A stretch of DNA of 64,000 nucleotides from Lachnospiraceae bacterium (GTDB lineage Bacteria; Bacillota; Clostridia; Lachnospirales; Lachnospiraceae), in contig JAJXRY010000002.1 of NCBI GenBank assembly GCA_021628825.1, forward strand, positions 806,001 to 870,000. The letters run 5' to 3'. The notes under the pieces are model-generated. The model was not told the origin of the DNA and did not search any database. It worked only from the letters and a program-made list of their open reading frames with translations. The translations under genes and the position numbers were made by a program. This document shows, piece after piece, positions 53,709-64,000 of this stretch; position 1 is the stretch's first letter, and the number at the start of each line of letters is the position of its first letter.

Positions 53709-54744
53709 ATGCAGGAAGTAAGACAGGAAATAAAGAAAAGTAAACGACGGATCTCCAAGCCTGTGGGAATCGCACTTTTTTTATATCGTATGTGCGGCAA
53801 CCGCAGCCATGGTGATCCTTCACAATAATCCTCTGGCGGATAAGCCGACGGAGGATCTCAAAAAAATATGTGCATGCGCGCTGCTTTTGCTGGCATGCAT
53901 TATTTTTTTGGTATTTATTATGACCGTATTTTTATTATTCCGAAGGAGCTTTTTCCAGAACCGGGAACTGATCTGGAAGCTGGCAAAGAATGATTTTTAA
54001 AAAGCGTTATGCAGGATCTTATCTGGGATTTTTTTGTGGGCGCTTGTGCAGCCGGTTGTGACGGTTGTCATGTACTGGATTGTATTTGATGTGGTGTTTG
54101 ATACGAGAAGCCAGATGGTGGCGAGTGGGGTAGAGGTACCGTATGTACTGTTTCTGACAGCGGGGCTTGTACCCTGGTTTTATTTTTCGGAAGGAATCAC
54201 GAATGGGACAAATGCGCTGCTGGAATACAGTTATCTGGTGAAAAAGGTCGTATTTAAGATCAGTATTTTACCGATTATCAAGTTGGTTGCTGCAACCTTT
54301 ATCCATGCGTTCTTTGTTGTGGTGCTGCTGATTATTGCGATGATGTATGGATACATGCCGAATTTATATACCCTGCAGATTTTTTATTACAGCTTCTGCC
54401 TGTTTGTACTGATGCTGGCGATGAGCTACTGCACCTGTGCGATTGTGGTATTTTTCCGCGATCTGGCACAGATTATCAATATCGGATTGCAGGTAGGAAT
54501 GTGGGCTACCCCCATCCTCTGGAACATTGGTATGCTGGAAAACTATCCGAGACTTAGGGTATTGTTTAAACTGAATCCTCTGACTTATATTGTGAACGGA
54601 TATCGAAGTGCCATTTATGAAGAAAGCTGGTTCTTTGAACATTTTTATTCCTCCACCTATTTTTGGATCTTTACGGTGACATTGTTCTGTGTGGGATCCC
54701 TGATCTTTAAGCGCCTGAAGGTACATTTTGCAGATGTATTGTAA
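53709..54744 (+). CDS. wzm: ABC-2 polysaccharide export permease (Wzm-like, frame breaks)
   Basis: The typical core begins R-E-L-I-W-K-L-A-K-N-D-F-K-K-R-Y-A-G-S-Y-L-G-F-F-W-A, then six TM helices with P-W-F-Y-F-S-E-G and L-N-P-L-T-Y-I-V-N-G-Y-R. Upstream of this, in the same gene, are about 80 extra residues with two TM helices, longer than usual Wzm. Breaks lie near 53780 (T7), 53995 (T5) and 54028 (T7). About 345 residues. With the ATPase below it exports a finished, lipid-linked polysaccharide. Confidence 0.85.
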
Positions 54745-54794
54745 GAAGCTTTGGAAAACCAGGTGGAGATAACGGAGAAAGGATCATTCGGATC

Positions 54795-56125
54795 ATGGAA
54801 GAAAAAAAGATCGCCATTCAGGTAACAGGCGTCGAAAAAGTATATAAATTGTATGATAAGCCTTCGGATCGTCTGAAGGAGGCTCTTGGCTTATCCAGAA
54901 AGAAAAAGTACCGGGAACACTATGCCTTAAAGGGCGTGGATATGACCATTTACCAGGGAGAAACGGTTGGCATTATCGGAACCAACGGCTCCGGAAAATC
55001 CACGATTCTCAAAATCATAACAGGTGTTTTGAATGCGACAAAGGGAAATGTGGAAGTCAATGGGCGGATTTCGGCATTGCTTGAATTAGGTGCCGGGTTC
55101 AATATGGAGTATAACGGTATTGAAAAATGTATACTTAAACGGAACCATGATCGGATTTTCCAAGAAGGAAATTGATGAAAAGCTTCCGGACATTCTGGAA
55201 TTTGCGGATATCGGTGAGTATGTCAACCAGCCGGTGAAGACCTATTCCAGCGGTATGTTCGTGCGTCTGGCGTTTGCGGTTGCGATCAATATTGAACCGG
55301 AAATTCTGATTGTAGACGAGGCATTGTCCGTAGGAGATGTGTTCTTTCAGGCGAAATGTTATCATAAATTTGAAGAATTTAAGAAGATGGGAAAGACCAT
55401 TGTCTTTGTCAGCCATGATTTGAGCAGTATTAGCAAGTACTGTGACCGTGTGGTATTGCTGAATCAGGGTGTGAAGCTGGGGGAAGGAACCCCGAAAGAA
55501 ATGATCGATGCCTATAAGCAGGTACTGGTTGGCCAGTATCCGCTTCCGGACAGTGATGATCAGAATCTGCTTCACGATGAAAGCATTACCTCGGCGGCAC
55601 GTAAGGCGGGAAGCACAGAAAATGGCGGTGCGGAAGCAGGAAAATCAAAGGATTCCGCACAGAATGCGAATGTGCAGAACCCGGATTTGCTGGAATATGG
55701 TACAAAGCAGGCTGTGATTGAAGAATATGATGTGGAAGACAGTCAGGGAAGACGAACCAGTGCAATTATTAAGGGACAGAAATGTTCGGTTCATATGACG
55801 GTACGCTTCCTACAGGATATTGAGGCTCCGATTTTTGCCTTTACCATTAAAAATATCAAGGGCGTGGAAATTACGGGAACCAATACCATGGTGGAAAAAG
55901 CTTTTCTGCAGCCGGTAAGGAAGGGCGAGGTGAAGCATATTACCTTTACCCAGAAAATTGACCTGCAGGGCGGCGAATATCTTCTTTCGCTGGGAGTTAC
56001 CGGGTATGAAAAGGAAGATTTTTGTGGTTTATCACCGATTGTATGATGTTTTGAATATTACGGTGATTTCGGACAAGGATACCGTAGGATATTATGACAT
56101 GAACTCCGAGGTTACGGTAAGCTAG
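54795..56125 (+). CDS. wzt: ABC transporter ATPase with C-terminal glycan-binding domain (Wzt-like, frame breaks)
   Basis: Walker A is G-T-N-G-S-G-K-S-T, signature Y-S-S-G-M, Walker B I-L-I-V-D-E-A-L and switch His in V-S-H-D. After residue 250 or so comes an acidic linker and a beta-sandwich like the Wzt C-terminal carbohydrate-binding domain (V-T-G-T-N-T-type strand). A break at an A5 run near 55126 lies just after the Walker A region, and a second near 56020 precedes the last strands; about 443 residues. In E. coli O9a the Wzt C-terminal domain recognises the modified chain end made by WbdD. The next gene here is a WbdD-like fusion. Confidence 0.88.
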
Positions 56126-56216
56126 TATATATGGGGTTCTGAAATTACCATATCGGTATAGAAGGATCAGAAAACAGACAGGCTGAGTTTCTGGTCAGAT
56201 GTTGAGAGGACAATTC

Positions 56217-58306
56217 ATGGAATTCGAAGAGACTTTACCGAAGCAGATCGGAAATGTGGAACTAAATTATGAGTTTTATCCGGGCGAGGACATCTACAGC
56301 GACGGTGCGATCGAGGACGAAATTCTGGAAATTACGAAGAACGCAGCAAGAATCGAATATCCGGCGATCATTGAAGAAAAGAACAGCTGGCCGATTCTTT
56401 ACCATTTGTCCTACCTTCGGGGAAATATCGTAGACTGGCTGCCGATCACACGAGATATGAAGGTGCTTGAAATCGGATCCGGTTGTGGTGCAATTACTGA
56501 GAAATTGTCAGAAAAGGCAGGAAGGGTAACCTGTGTCGATCTGTCGGCGAAGCGGAGCATGATCAATGCTTACCGGAATCAGGACCGGGATAATATAGAG
56601 ATTTATGTCGGAAACTTTAATGATATAGAACCTTCGCTTGATTGTGACTATGATCTCGTCTGCCTGATCGGGGGTATTCGAGTATGGAAATTCCTATATT
56701 CATACAAAAACACCTTATGAAGATTTCTTTAAAATCATGCAGAAGCATAAGAAGCCGACAGGATCGCTTGTCATTGCGATTGAGAACAAGTTTGGCTTAA
56801 AGTACTGGGCCGGCTGCAAGGAAGATCATGTGGGAACTTATTTTTTTCCGGGCTGGAAGGCTATCCGGAGGGAGGAAGCGCCAGAACCTTTACCAGAAGA
56901 GGACTGGAAAAAGATCTTCGAACGCTGTGGGGAAACGAACTATCATTTTTATTATCCGTATCCGGATTATAAATTCCCGACAACCATTTATTCGGACCGG
57001 AGGCTTCCTTATGAGGGAGAATTGACGGATAACATGCGTAATTTTGACCGGGACCGCATGGTATTGTTCCGTGAAAAGTATGTGTTTGACAGTACGATCG
57101 AGGATGATTATTTTGATTTGTTCTCGAATTCTTATATGGTGGTGATTGGAGACCTGCCGCAGACGACTTACTCCAAGTATTCCAATGATCGTGATGGAAA
57201 GTATGAGCTTCGGACCGATATTGTGGAGACTTCTGCCGGGAAAGTAGTCCGGAAAATTCCGATGACCGAAGAGGCAGGAGTCCATATCCGGGAAATGGAA
57301 ACTGTGTATCGGGACTTATGTGAGCGTTATGAAGGAAGCGGACTGCATATCAACCCTTGTGTGTACCATGAAAAGGAGAATTATGCGGAGTTCCCGTTTG
57401 AACAGGGAACGACACTGGAAAACCCTGATGGATCAGTGCCTTTCGGAAAAGGATCTGGATGGCTTCCAGAAGCTTTTTTCAAAATATTGGGAATTGATCT
57501 CTTATCGAAACGAAGGATATACGGGGAATATTGCGGATTATGATCTGATCTTTGCCAATATCCTGGTGGCTGGAGAGAATTGGACGGTCATTGATTATGA
57601 ATGGACGACGAAGGAAGCAGTTGAGGATAAAGAAATTGCATTCCGGGCAATCTATTGTTACATTTTAGAGGATGAAAAACGGAATGAATTAAATCTGGAT
57701 TATATTATGCAGCAATTAAATGTGACGGAAGACGAGGCAGAGGAGTATCGTCATAAGGAAGCGGTTTTCCAGAAGAGGGTGACCGGTAAGCGGAAGTCCA
57801 TGGGAGAGATCCGGGCGGGAATCGGTACCTATGCGGTTGATCCGAAGAAGCTGATGGAAGAGCATCTTCAGGAAATCTTAGACGAGCGTATCCAGTTATA
57901 TTATGACCGGGGACAGGGATTCTGTGAAAGTGATTCGAAATATGTTCCGGATGTTTATGTGGAAGAGCGTCAGATCGAAACGACACTCACCGTAGGAGGA
58001 AATGTCCGGAATTTCCGTGTCGACCCGGCAGATAAGCCTTGTCTTGTAAAGATACAACAGTTGTTATGGAATGGGATGCCGGTGGCATTTGAGAAGAAGT
58101 TTATCGAGACGAACGGAAAACAGGTAAAGCCCGGAACGTATCTCTTTGCAACGTCAGATCCGAATCTGGTACTGCATGTGGAAGCTCTTGTAATGGCAGG
58201 AATGCGTGTAGGAGAAGAAAATCAGGTTGACCTTAAGATGGAGGTTTCACCGATATCGGCAGAGGCCGCGGCAGAAATGATTTCGATGATTAAGAAGCTG
58301 TTTTAA
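56217..58306 (+). CDS. Methyltransferase-kinase fusion, WbdD-like (frame breaks)
   Basis: ATG 56217 follows AGAGGAC. N-terminal class I SAM methyltransferase with V-L-E-I-G-S-G-C-G-A and V-T-C-V-D-L-S. Then a kinase-like domain of the APH/choline-kinase type: V-V-R-K-I-P (putative ATP Lys), D-Y-D-L-I-F-A-N-I-L-V (catalytic Asp and Asn) and V-I-D-Y-E-W (metal Asp). A C-terminal region of about 200 residues is unassigned. Breaks lie near 56675 and 57425 (A4), where G-T-T-L-E-K-T-L joins; about 696 residues. WbdD methylates and phosphorylates the non-reducing end of an O-polysaccharide to stop growth. The position after Wzm/Wzt supports the same role (inference). Confidence 0.75.
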
Positions 58307-58364
58307 CTAACGATTCCGGATAAGTGATCTGTTACCGGAACCGGCAGGGGAGAATAGACGGACA

Positions 58365-60903
58365 ATGATAAAACAAATTATAAAGAGGTTTTTACAGGAG
58401 AGACAGAGAAAAGAATATCGGAAGGAATTGGCATCCCAGCTGCGGGACTACGATTCCTGGATCAGGGGTCAGGAGGCCCCTCTTTTGGTTTCCGGACATG
58501 CGACAGAAAAATCAGAAGAGACTTTTACAGTGTCAGACTATACATGGAAAAGCTGTTTGAAATGTCTGACAAATGAATCAAAAACGAAATCGGATGACGG
58601 ACCTGAAATGGAAAATGCAGGAAAAGATGCAGAACTGTTTGCAGAGTGTATTTCATATCAGGTGTTCCACAAAAAACATCCGGATTCGACAAAATCTCCT
58701 GTCATGACCCTGCTTTCCATGAAGGCCGGACAGTTTCTGGAACTGCAAGACCGGATTAAGGACGGAGCACCGGAAGAAGATATTCTGTTATTGAATTTTC
58801 AGGATGGAGAGTATAGTGAGCTGGCAATTCCGATGATTACAGAAGCTTTCTCGGAACTACGTGATCCGGAACACAGAAATCCCGACGAAACACCGGCGCT
58901 TGTGTATGGAGATGAGGATGTAATTATGGCCGGAAAACGGCAGAATCCGTGGTTTAAGCCGGACTGGTCTCCGGATACCTTTCTTTCCTGCTTTTATTTC
59001 GGAGCATTTGTGGCAGTGCCGACTATAAAGATGTCCGAATTCTTGCAGAAGCATGGTGTTGCAGAGAGAACAGATAGAGAAGTGGAAGCTGATTTGTTTG
59101 TTGACGGGGGGCCGGAAAGCGAACTGCAGCAAGGAAAGCAGGAAGACCGGAAAGGAAAGGTTCATGAGCCGTTGGATCCGGATCAGGTCCTGTATGAACT
59201 GCTTGCAGATTACTTACGGGAAAACGGAGCTTTCACAGGCTGGAAAAATGGCGGATCATGTAGTGGTTCATATTCCACAGGTGCTGGTGCATACAAAAGT
59301 TTCCAGCTACGAACATTGGAAAAACCTGCATTTATCAGATGAAAATGTAACAGCAGATATACCGGTTCCTACGGTCTCCGTTATCATTCCGTCCAAGGAT
59401 CATCCGGACATTTTGTTCCGGTGCCTCGATTCTTTCGTGGATAAAACATCAGGACTGTGGACAAAAGTTAAAACAGAATTTATTATTGTGGATAACGGAA
59501 GTTCCAAAGAAAACAAAAACAGAATCGGGAAGAAGTTACAGGAACTGGGGATCTCTTTAGAAAAAGAAGCTAAAATCAGAAGCAACATCAGGAACAAAAA
59601 TCAAATAAAAAGATCCTGAACAAAAATAGAAATATAAATAACACTCGATATCTATATAAGGAGCTCTCATTTAATTTCTCTTATATGTGCAACTGGGGGA
59701 GCGAAAGAAGCACAGGGAGATTATCTGTTGTTCTTAAATGATGACATGGAAATTGTGGATGCGGACTGGCTTATTCTTCTGATGGAAAAGGCGGTTCTGC
59801 CTTATGTAGGAGCGGTAGGGGCGAAGCTCTTATACCCGGATACCGACATCATCCAGCATGCCGGAATTACCAATCTCAGGGTGGGCCCGGCTCATAAGCT
59901 GCAGTTTGCACATGACAAGGAGGATCATTATTTTGGACAGAACCGCGGTGTGCATGATATGCTGGGAGTGACCGGAGCGTGTCTGCTTGTGAAGAAGACG
60001 ATCTTTGAAAAGGTCGGAGGCTTTGATGAAACGCTTGCCGTTGCGTTTAATGATGTGGATCTGTGCTATAAAATTTATGAAGAGGGATATTATAATGTGG
60101 TAAGGAATGATCTCTTTCTGTTCCACCATGAATCCTTGAGCAGAGGGAAGGATGGAGAGTCCGAAGAAAAGCAGTTACGGCTTCTCCGGGAGAAGGATTA
60201 TCTGTATGAGAAGCATCAGGACTTATATGGAAAGGATCCGTTTTATCATCCCTATCTGACAACCGATATGTTGGAAACCGAGTATACACCGGCGTTTCGT
60301 TATCAGGTAGATCTCTCGATGCCGTGGGCGGAGGTGAAGGAATGTACGCAGGAAGTGCTGGCGGCCAGAGAAGATGAATGTCTGGTGATCGGTATGGAAT
60401 GCGCCATGGATATTTATAAATGGAAATACGGTGTTTCTCCAGAGAAAAGAAAGACCAAGAATTTAGATTTAGATAAAGAGGACTATAGCAAAAAAAGGAA
60501 AAAAAGATCATTGTAACGATAGTAGTAATGACAGCAGAGATCAGGGGTATTATTTTTCAAGGATATTCCTTCGTTATTGGTTCGGATAACGCGTGTTATA
60601 AAAAAAGAACTACTGCTTCGTAGGATCGCAGATGGAAACCAGCAGATGTTGGGCAATTCTGTCGGAAAAGATGAGAAAATGCCCCAACCCGTTATTTACA
60701 GCATATCGATTGAGAAGAAATGCCGGGAGGACATCAAAGCCAATCTGAAAGATCAGGTGAATGTGGATCTGACCGGATATGCAGCCAAGTTAAAACCCGG
60801 AGCCGTTCCGGCAGGGAAGTATCAGTTTGGCATGCTGGCGAAGGATGCCTGTTCCAGAGTGAAACTTGTCAATTGGAGCAGTTGGACGATTGAAATTCTA
60901 TAA
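58365..60903 (+). CDS. Large GT2 glycosyltransferase (frame breaks)
   Basis: The N-terminal domain begins with basic residues and Y-D-S-W-I-R-G-Q-E and includes V-Y-G-D-E-D-V and N-P-W-F-K-P-D-W-S-P-D, as in multi-domain GT2 enzymes. The GT2 core follows: V-S-V-I-I-P-S-K-D, I-V-D-N-G-S-S, F-L-N-D-D-M-E and N-D-V-D-L-C-Y. An additional domain lies at the C-terminus (G-A-V-P-A-G-K-Y-Q-F-G-M-L). Breaks near 59255, 59610-59710 and 60495 are bridged by small shifts. About 845 residues. Probably a rhamnosyl- or related transferase building the exported chain; donor not provable here. Confidence 0.8.
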
Positions 60904-60956
60904 GTGATATTATGAAACTGTATGATAGAAAGTGAAATGGAGAAAGGACCGGAACT

Positions 60957-62964
60957 ATGAGTCAGGAAGAAATGGACTATCAAAAAGGCATATGAAGAAG
61001 AGCATCTGCGGAATGCGGATCTTGCCGGACGTGTGGCAGATCTGGAAGCGAAGGTGGATGATCTGAACTTTAAACTGAATCGGATTAAGAGCAATCCTGT
61101 CTGGAAAGCCTCGGCACCTGCCAGAAAGTGTATGCACTGGTGCATTCGTCAGGTGACCAGAGTGAAGAATTGCGGTTCCCTTAAGGGTGTTGTTGCCAAG
61201 ATCAAATATAAGGAACGCGAAAAGCATGCCATGGAGCAGTTCGGAACGAAGAGTTTTCCGGATGAAGCACGGCGGGAAGCAGAGCAGAATGCAGACTTTA
61301 CGCGGAAAGTGAAGATCAGTATTCTGGTGCCTTTATTTAATACACCCGAGGAATTCTTACGGGAAATGATCGATTCCGTGATGAATCAGACTTATTCGAA
61401 CTGGGAATTGTGTCTGGCAGACGGTTCGGACGATGCACATGCTTATGTTGCGGAAGTTGTTAAGGAATATGAATCCAAAGCAGATGGACGCATCGTGTAT
61501 CATAAGCTTTTGAAAAACGAAGGAATTGCGGGAAACACCAATGAGTGTCTGAAACTGGCAACCGGGGAGTATATCGGACTGTTTGACCATGATGATATTC
61601 TGCATCCGAGTGCCTTATATGAATATGTAAAAGCCATTAATGAGCAGAATGCGGATTACATATACTGCGATGAGACAACGTTCAAGAGCGGGGACATCAA
61701 TAAGATGCTCACGATGCATTTTAAGCCCGATTATGCGATTGATAATCTGCGTGCCAATAATTACATCTGCCATTTCAGCGTGTTTGCGAGAGGGCTTCTG
61801 GATGGTACGGAGCTATTCCGTCCGCAGTTTGACGGCAGCCAGGACCATGATATGATCCTGCGGCTGACTGACCGGGCAAAATGTGTGGTACATGTACCGA
61901 AGCTTCTTTACTACTGGCGGTGTCATCCGGGCAGTGTGGCCTCCGGCGTGGAAGCCAAGCCTTATGTTGTGGAGGCGGCGAAAGGAGCGGTGGCAGACCA
62001 CCTGCGCCGTCACGGCTTTAAGCATTTTCAGATCACATCAACAAGGGCGTTTGAGACGATTTTCAAGATCCGGTACGAGATTATCGGGACGCCGAAGATC
62101 AGCATTGTGATCGCCAACAAGGATCATCAGTCGGATCTGAAGCGGTGCATTGATTCCATTCTCGAAAAGTCTACGTATGAAAATTACGAAATTATTGTCG
62201 TGGAAAAACAACAGCACAACGCCGGAAATTTTTCGCTTATTATAAAGAATTACAGGCTGCGTATGAAAAACGGCGCGACGGAAAACGACCGCAAAATACG
62301 TGTCGTTACCTATACACCCAAAGAGGGAGAGACATTTAATTATTCCAAGGTGAATAATTACGGTGTTTCCTTTGCTGACGGAGAATATATCCTGTTATTG
62401 AATAATGATACGCAGGTGATTACGGTGAACTGGCTGGAGGAGCTTCTGATGTATGCGCAGCGAAAGGATGTGGCGGCTGTGGGAGCGAAGCTCTATTACG
62501 CCAACAAAACGATCCAGCATGCAGGCGTGGTGCTGGGACTTGGGGCGCACCGGACGGCAGGACACAGCCATTACGGCCAGCACCGGGATAACCTCGGCTA
62601 TATGGGAAGACTTTGCTATGCACAGAATGTATCGGCGGTGACGGGAGCCTGTCTTTTGGTGAAAAAGAGCCTTTATGACGAGGTGGGAGGTCTTTCGGAG
62701 GACTTTGCCATTTCCTTAAACGATGTGGATTTCTGTCTGAAACTGCGGGAAAAGGGCTACCTAAATGTCTTTACACCGTTTGCAGAGCTGTATCATTTCG
62801 AGTCCATTTCCAGAGGCCTGGATGATCAGGGAGAAAAGGCAGAGCGCTATAATAAGGAGTCCGAGCATTTTCGGACGAAGTGGAAAGAGGTTCTTGCAAA
62901 GGGCGATCCGTACTACAATCCGAATTTTTCTCTGGATCGGAGCGACTTTGCTTTGAAAATATAG
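60957..62964 (+). CDS. Tandem GT2 glycosyltransferase (one frame break)
   Basis: ATG 60957 follows AGAAAGGACCGG. After M-S-Q-E-E-M-D the frame breaks at an A5 run (about 60985) and continues as a coiled coil (A-D-L-E-A-K-V-D-D-L-N-F-K-L). The first GT2 domain shows I-S-I-L-V-P-L-F-N-T, F-D-H-D-D and Q-D-H-D; the second shows I-S-I-V-I-A-N-K-D, L-N-N-D-T and N-D-V-D-F-C. About 669 residues. Two GT2 domains in one chain are common in enzymes that make alternating or multi-linkage rhamnan-type backbones. It follows the first GT2 gene by 53 bases. Confidence 0.88.
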
Positions 62965-62981
62965 GGATATTGTGGTAAAAT
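62953..62981 (+). promoter_or_regulatory. Sigma-A promoter for phosphoglucomutase gene
   Basis: TTGAAA, 17-base spacer, TAAAAT, overlapping the end of the GT2 gene and 72 bases before the next start. Confidence 0.62.
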
Positions 62982-63053
62982 ATCTCTGGTAGTCCGAATG
63001 CCGGCTGGAACGGCAGAAAGATGATCAAAATATCGTAAACAGGAGGAGCAGTT

Positions 63054-64000
63054 ATGAGCTACAAAGAGCAATATGATTTCTGGTTAAAGGATTCTTATTT
63101 TGACGAGAAGACAAAGGCAGAATTGCAGGCGATTTCAGGAGATGAGAAGGAAAGCGAAGACCGTTTCTATAAAGAACTGGAATTTGGTACCGGCGGACTT
63201 CGTGGTGTGATCGGAGCAGGAACAAACCGTATGAACATTTATACCGTTCGTAAGGCAACACAGGGACTTGCAAACTACATCATCAAGCAGGGTGGCAAGG
63301 ACAGAGGCGTTGCAATCGCATACGACTCCAGAAGAATGTCACCGGAATTTGCAGATGAAGCAGCACTTTGTCTTGCTGCAAACGGAATCAAGGCTTATGT
63401 GTTTGATGCACTCCGCCCGACTCCCGAACTTTCCTTTGCACTCCGTACCTTGCATTGCATTTCCGGTATTGTGATCACCGCAAGCCACAATCCCCCGGAA
63501 TATAACGGATACAAGGCTTACTGGGAAGATGGTGCACAGGTAACCGCTCCTAAAGATAAAGAAATTATTGCAGAAGTAAAGGCCGTAACCGATTACCATT
63601 CCGTAAAGACCATGGACAAGAAGGATGCAATGGATCAGGGACTTTATGTTGTAATCGGTAAAGAAATTGACGATGCTTACATGGCAGAGTTAAAGAAGCA
63701 GATTATTCACCCGGATATTATTAAGGAAGTTGCAGATGATATCCGTATCGTTTATTCTCCGTTCCATGGAACAGGAAACGTACCGGTCCGCCGTATTCTT
63801 TCCGAGCTTGGCTTCAAGCATGTATATGTGGTACCGGAGCAGGAGCTTCCTGATCCTGACTTTACCACACTGGAATATCCGAACCCGGAAGATCCGAAGG
63901 CATTTACCCTTGCATTAAAGCTTGCTAAGGAAAAGAATGCAGATATCGTACTGGCAACCGACCCGGATGCAGACCGTCTTGGTATTTATGCACTGGATAC
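63054..64000 (+). CDS. Alpha-phosphoglucomutase/phosphomannomutase (3' end outside window)
   Basis: ATG 63054 follows AGGAGGAGCAGTT, an ideal site. The frame is open and unbroken to the window edge (315 codons). F-G-T-G-G-L-R-G near the N-terminus, active-site Ser in I-T-A-S-H-N-P, and the metal loop D-P-D-A-D-R-L identify the alpha-D-phosphohexomutase family; the long form fits firmicute PgcA-type enzymes of about 570-580 residues. It interconverts glucose-6-phosphate and glucose-1-phosphate, the substrate of RfbA in this locus. Confidence 0.95.
   Translation, partial: MSYKEQYDFWLKDSYFDEKTKAELQAISGDEKESEDRFYKELEFGTGGLRGVIGAGTNRMNIYTVRKATQGLANYIIKQGGKDRGVAIAYDSRRMSPEFADEAALCLAANGIKAYVFDALRPTPELSFALRTLHCISGIVITASHNPPEYNGYKAYWEDGAQVTAPKDKEIIAEVKAVTDYHSVKTMDKKDAMDQGLYVVIGKEIDDAYMAELKKQIIHPDIIKEVADDIRIVYSPFHGTGNVPVRRILSELGFKHVYVVPEQELPDPDFTTLEYPNPEDPKAFTLALKLAKEKNADIVLATDPDADRLGIYALD

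Overview
The window looks like a gut-type Lachnospiraceae (Clostridia, Firmicutes) chromosome. The reasons are sigma-A promoters with clear AGGAGG-type ribosome sites, very large secreted Big_2/YTG-repeat proteins, agr-type peptide signalling, MBOAT/SGNH glycan modification genes, DUF6056/DUF6077-like membrane proteins and a rhamnose polysaccharide cluster. No rRNA, tRNA, insertion sequence or CRISPR array was recognised. Many genes are broken by single-base shifts, mostly at short homopolymer runs (A, T, some C). This affects housekeeping-type genes as much as accessory ones, so I read most breaks as base-call or assembly indels and give whole-gene spans.

Layout: 1-19.1 kb holds three giant secreted adhesin-like proteins (Big_2, chitobiase-C-like, InlB-type and YTG repeats; the third ends in a right-handed beta-helix). 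Between the first and second is a compact XRE / ImmA-IrrE peptidase / PIN-like nuclease operon (5.1-7.3 kb). A G9 tract sits inside the likely promoter spacer of the second surface gene. 19.3-26.0 kb carries a GH78 alpha-L-rhamnosidase lipoprotein, a GT-C glycosyltransferase and, on the minus strand, a polyprenyl-phosphate-type GT2 with a ChbG-like deacetylase.

26.2-33.9 kb is a signalling island: two small XRE regulators, three LytTR response regulators, two AgrC-like histidine kinases and two AgrB/AgrD pairs. After correcting a one-base break, AgrD1 encodes a conventional Cys thiolactone core (CITFF). AgrD2 is intact and has Ser in place of Cys (SRFLT before YQP), predicting a lactone autoinducer. 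The two circuits are adjacent and divergent.

34-50.9 kb is a surface-glycan and envelope block: GT-C/DUF-type multi-TM proteins, an FAD oxidoreductase of the UDP-galactopyranose-mutase/HemY type, a radical SAM/SPASM enzyme, MBOAT plus DltD-like acylation genes, an ArnE/ArnF-like small flippase pair and a membrane-anchored GH25 lysozyme with a Tyr/Asp/Glu-rich tail. 51-64 kb is an ABC-dependent polysaccharide locus: rfbB, rfbA, rfbC, Wzm and Wzt with a C-terminal glycan-binding domain, a methyltransferase-kinase fusion resembling the WbdD chain terminator, two large GT2 enzymes and phosphoglucomutase, which feeds glucose-1-phosphate to RfbA. The last part suggests synthesis, length control and export of a rhamnose-containing glycan, with GH78 and other surface enzymes acting outside the cell.
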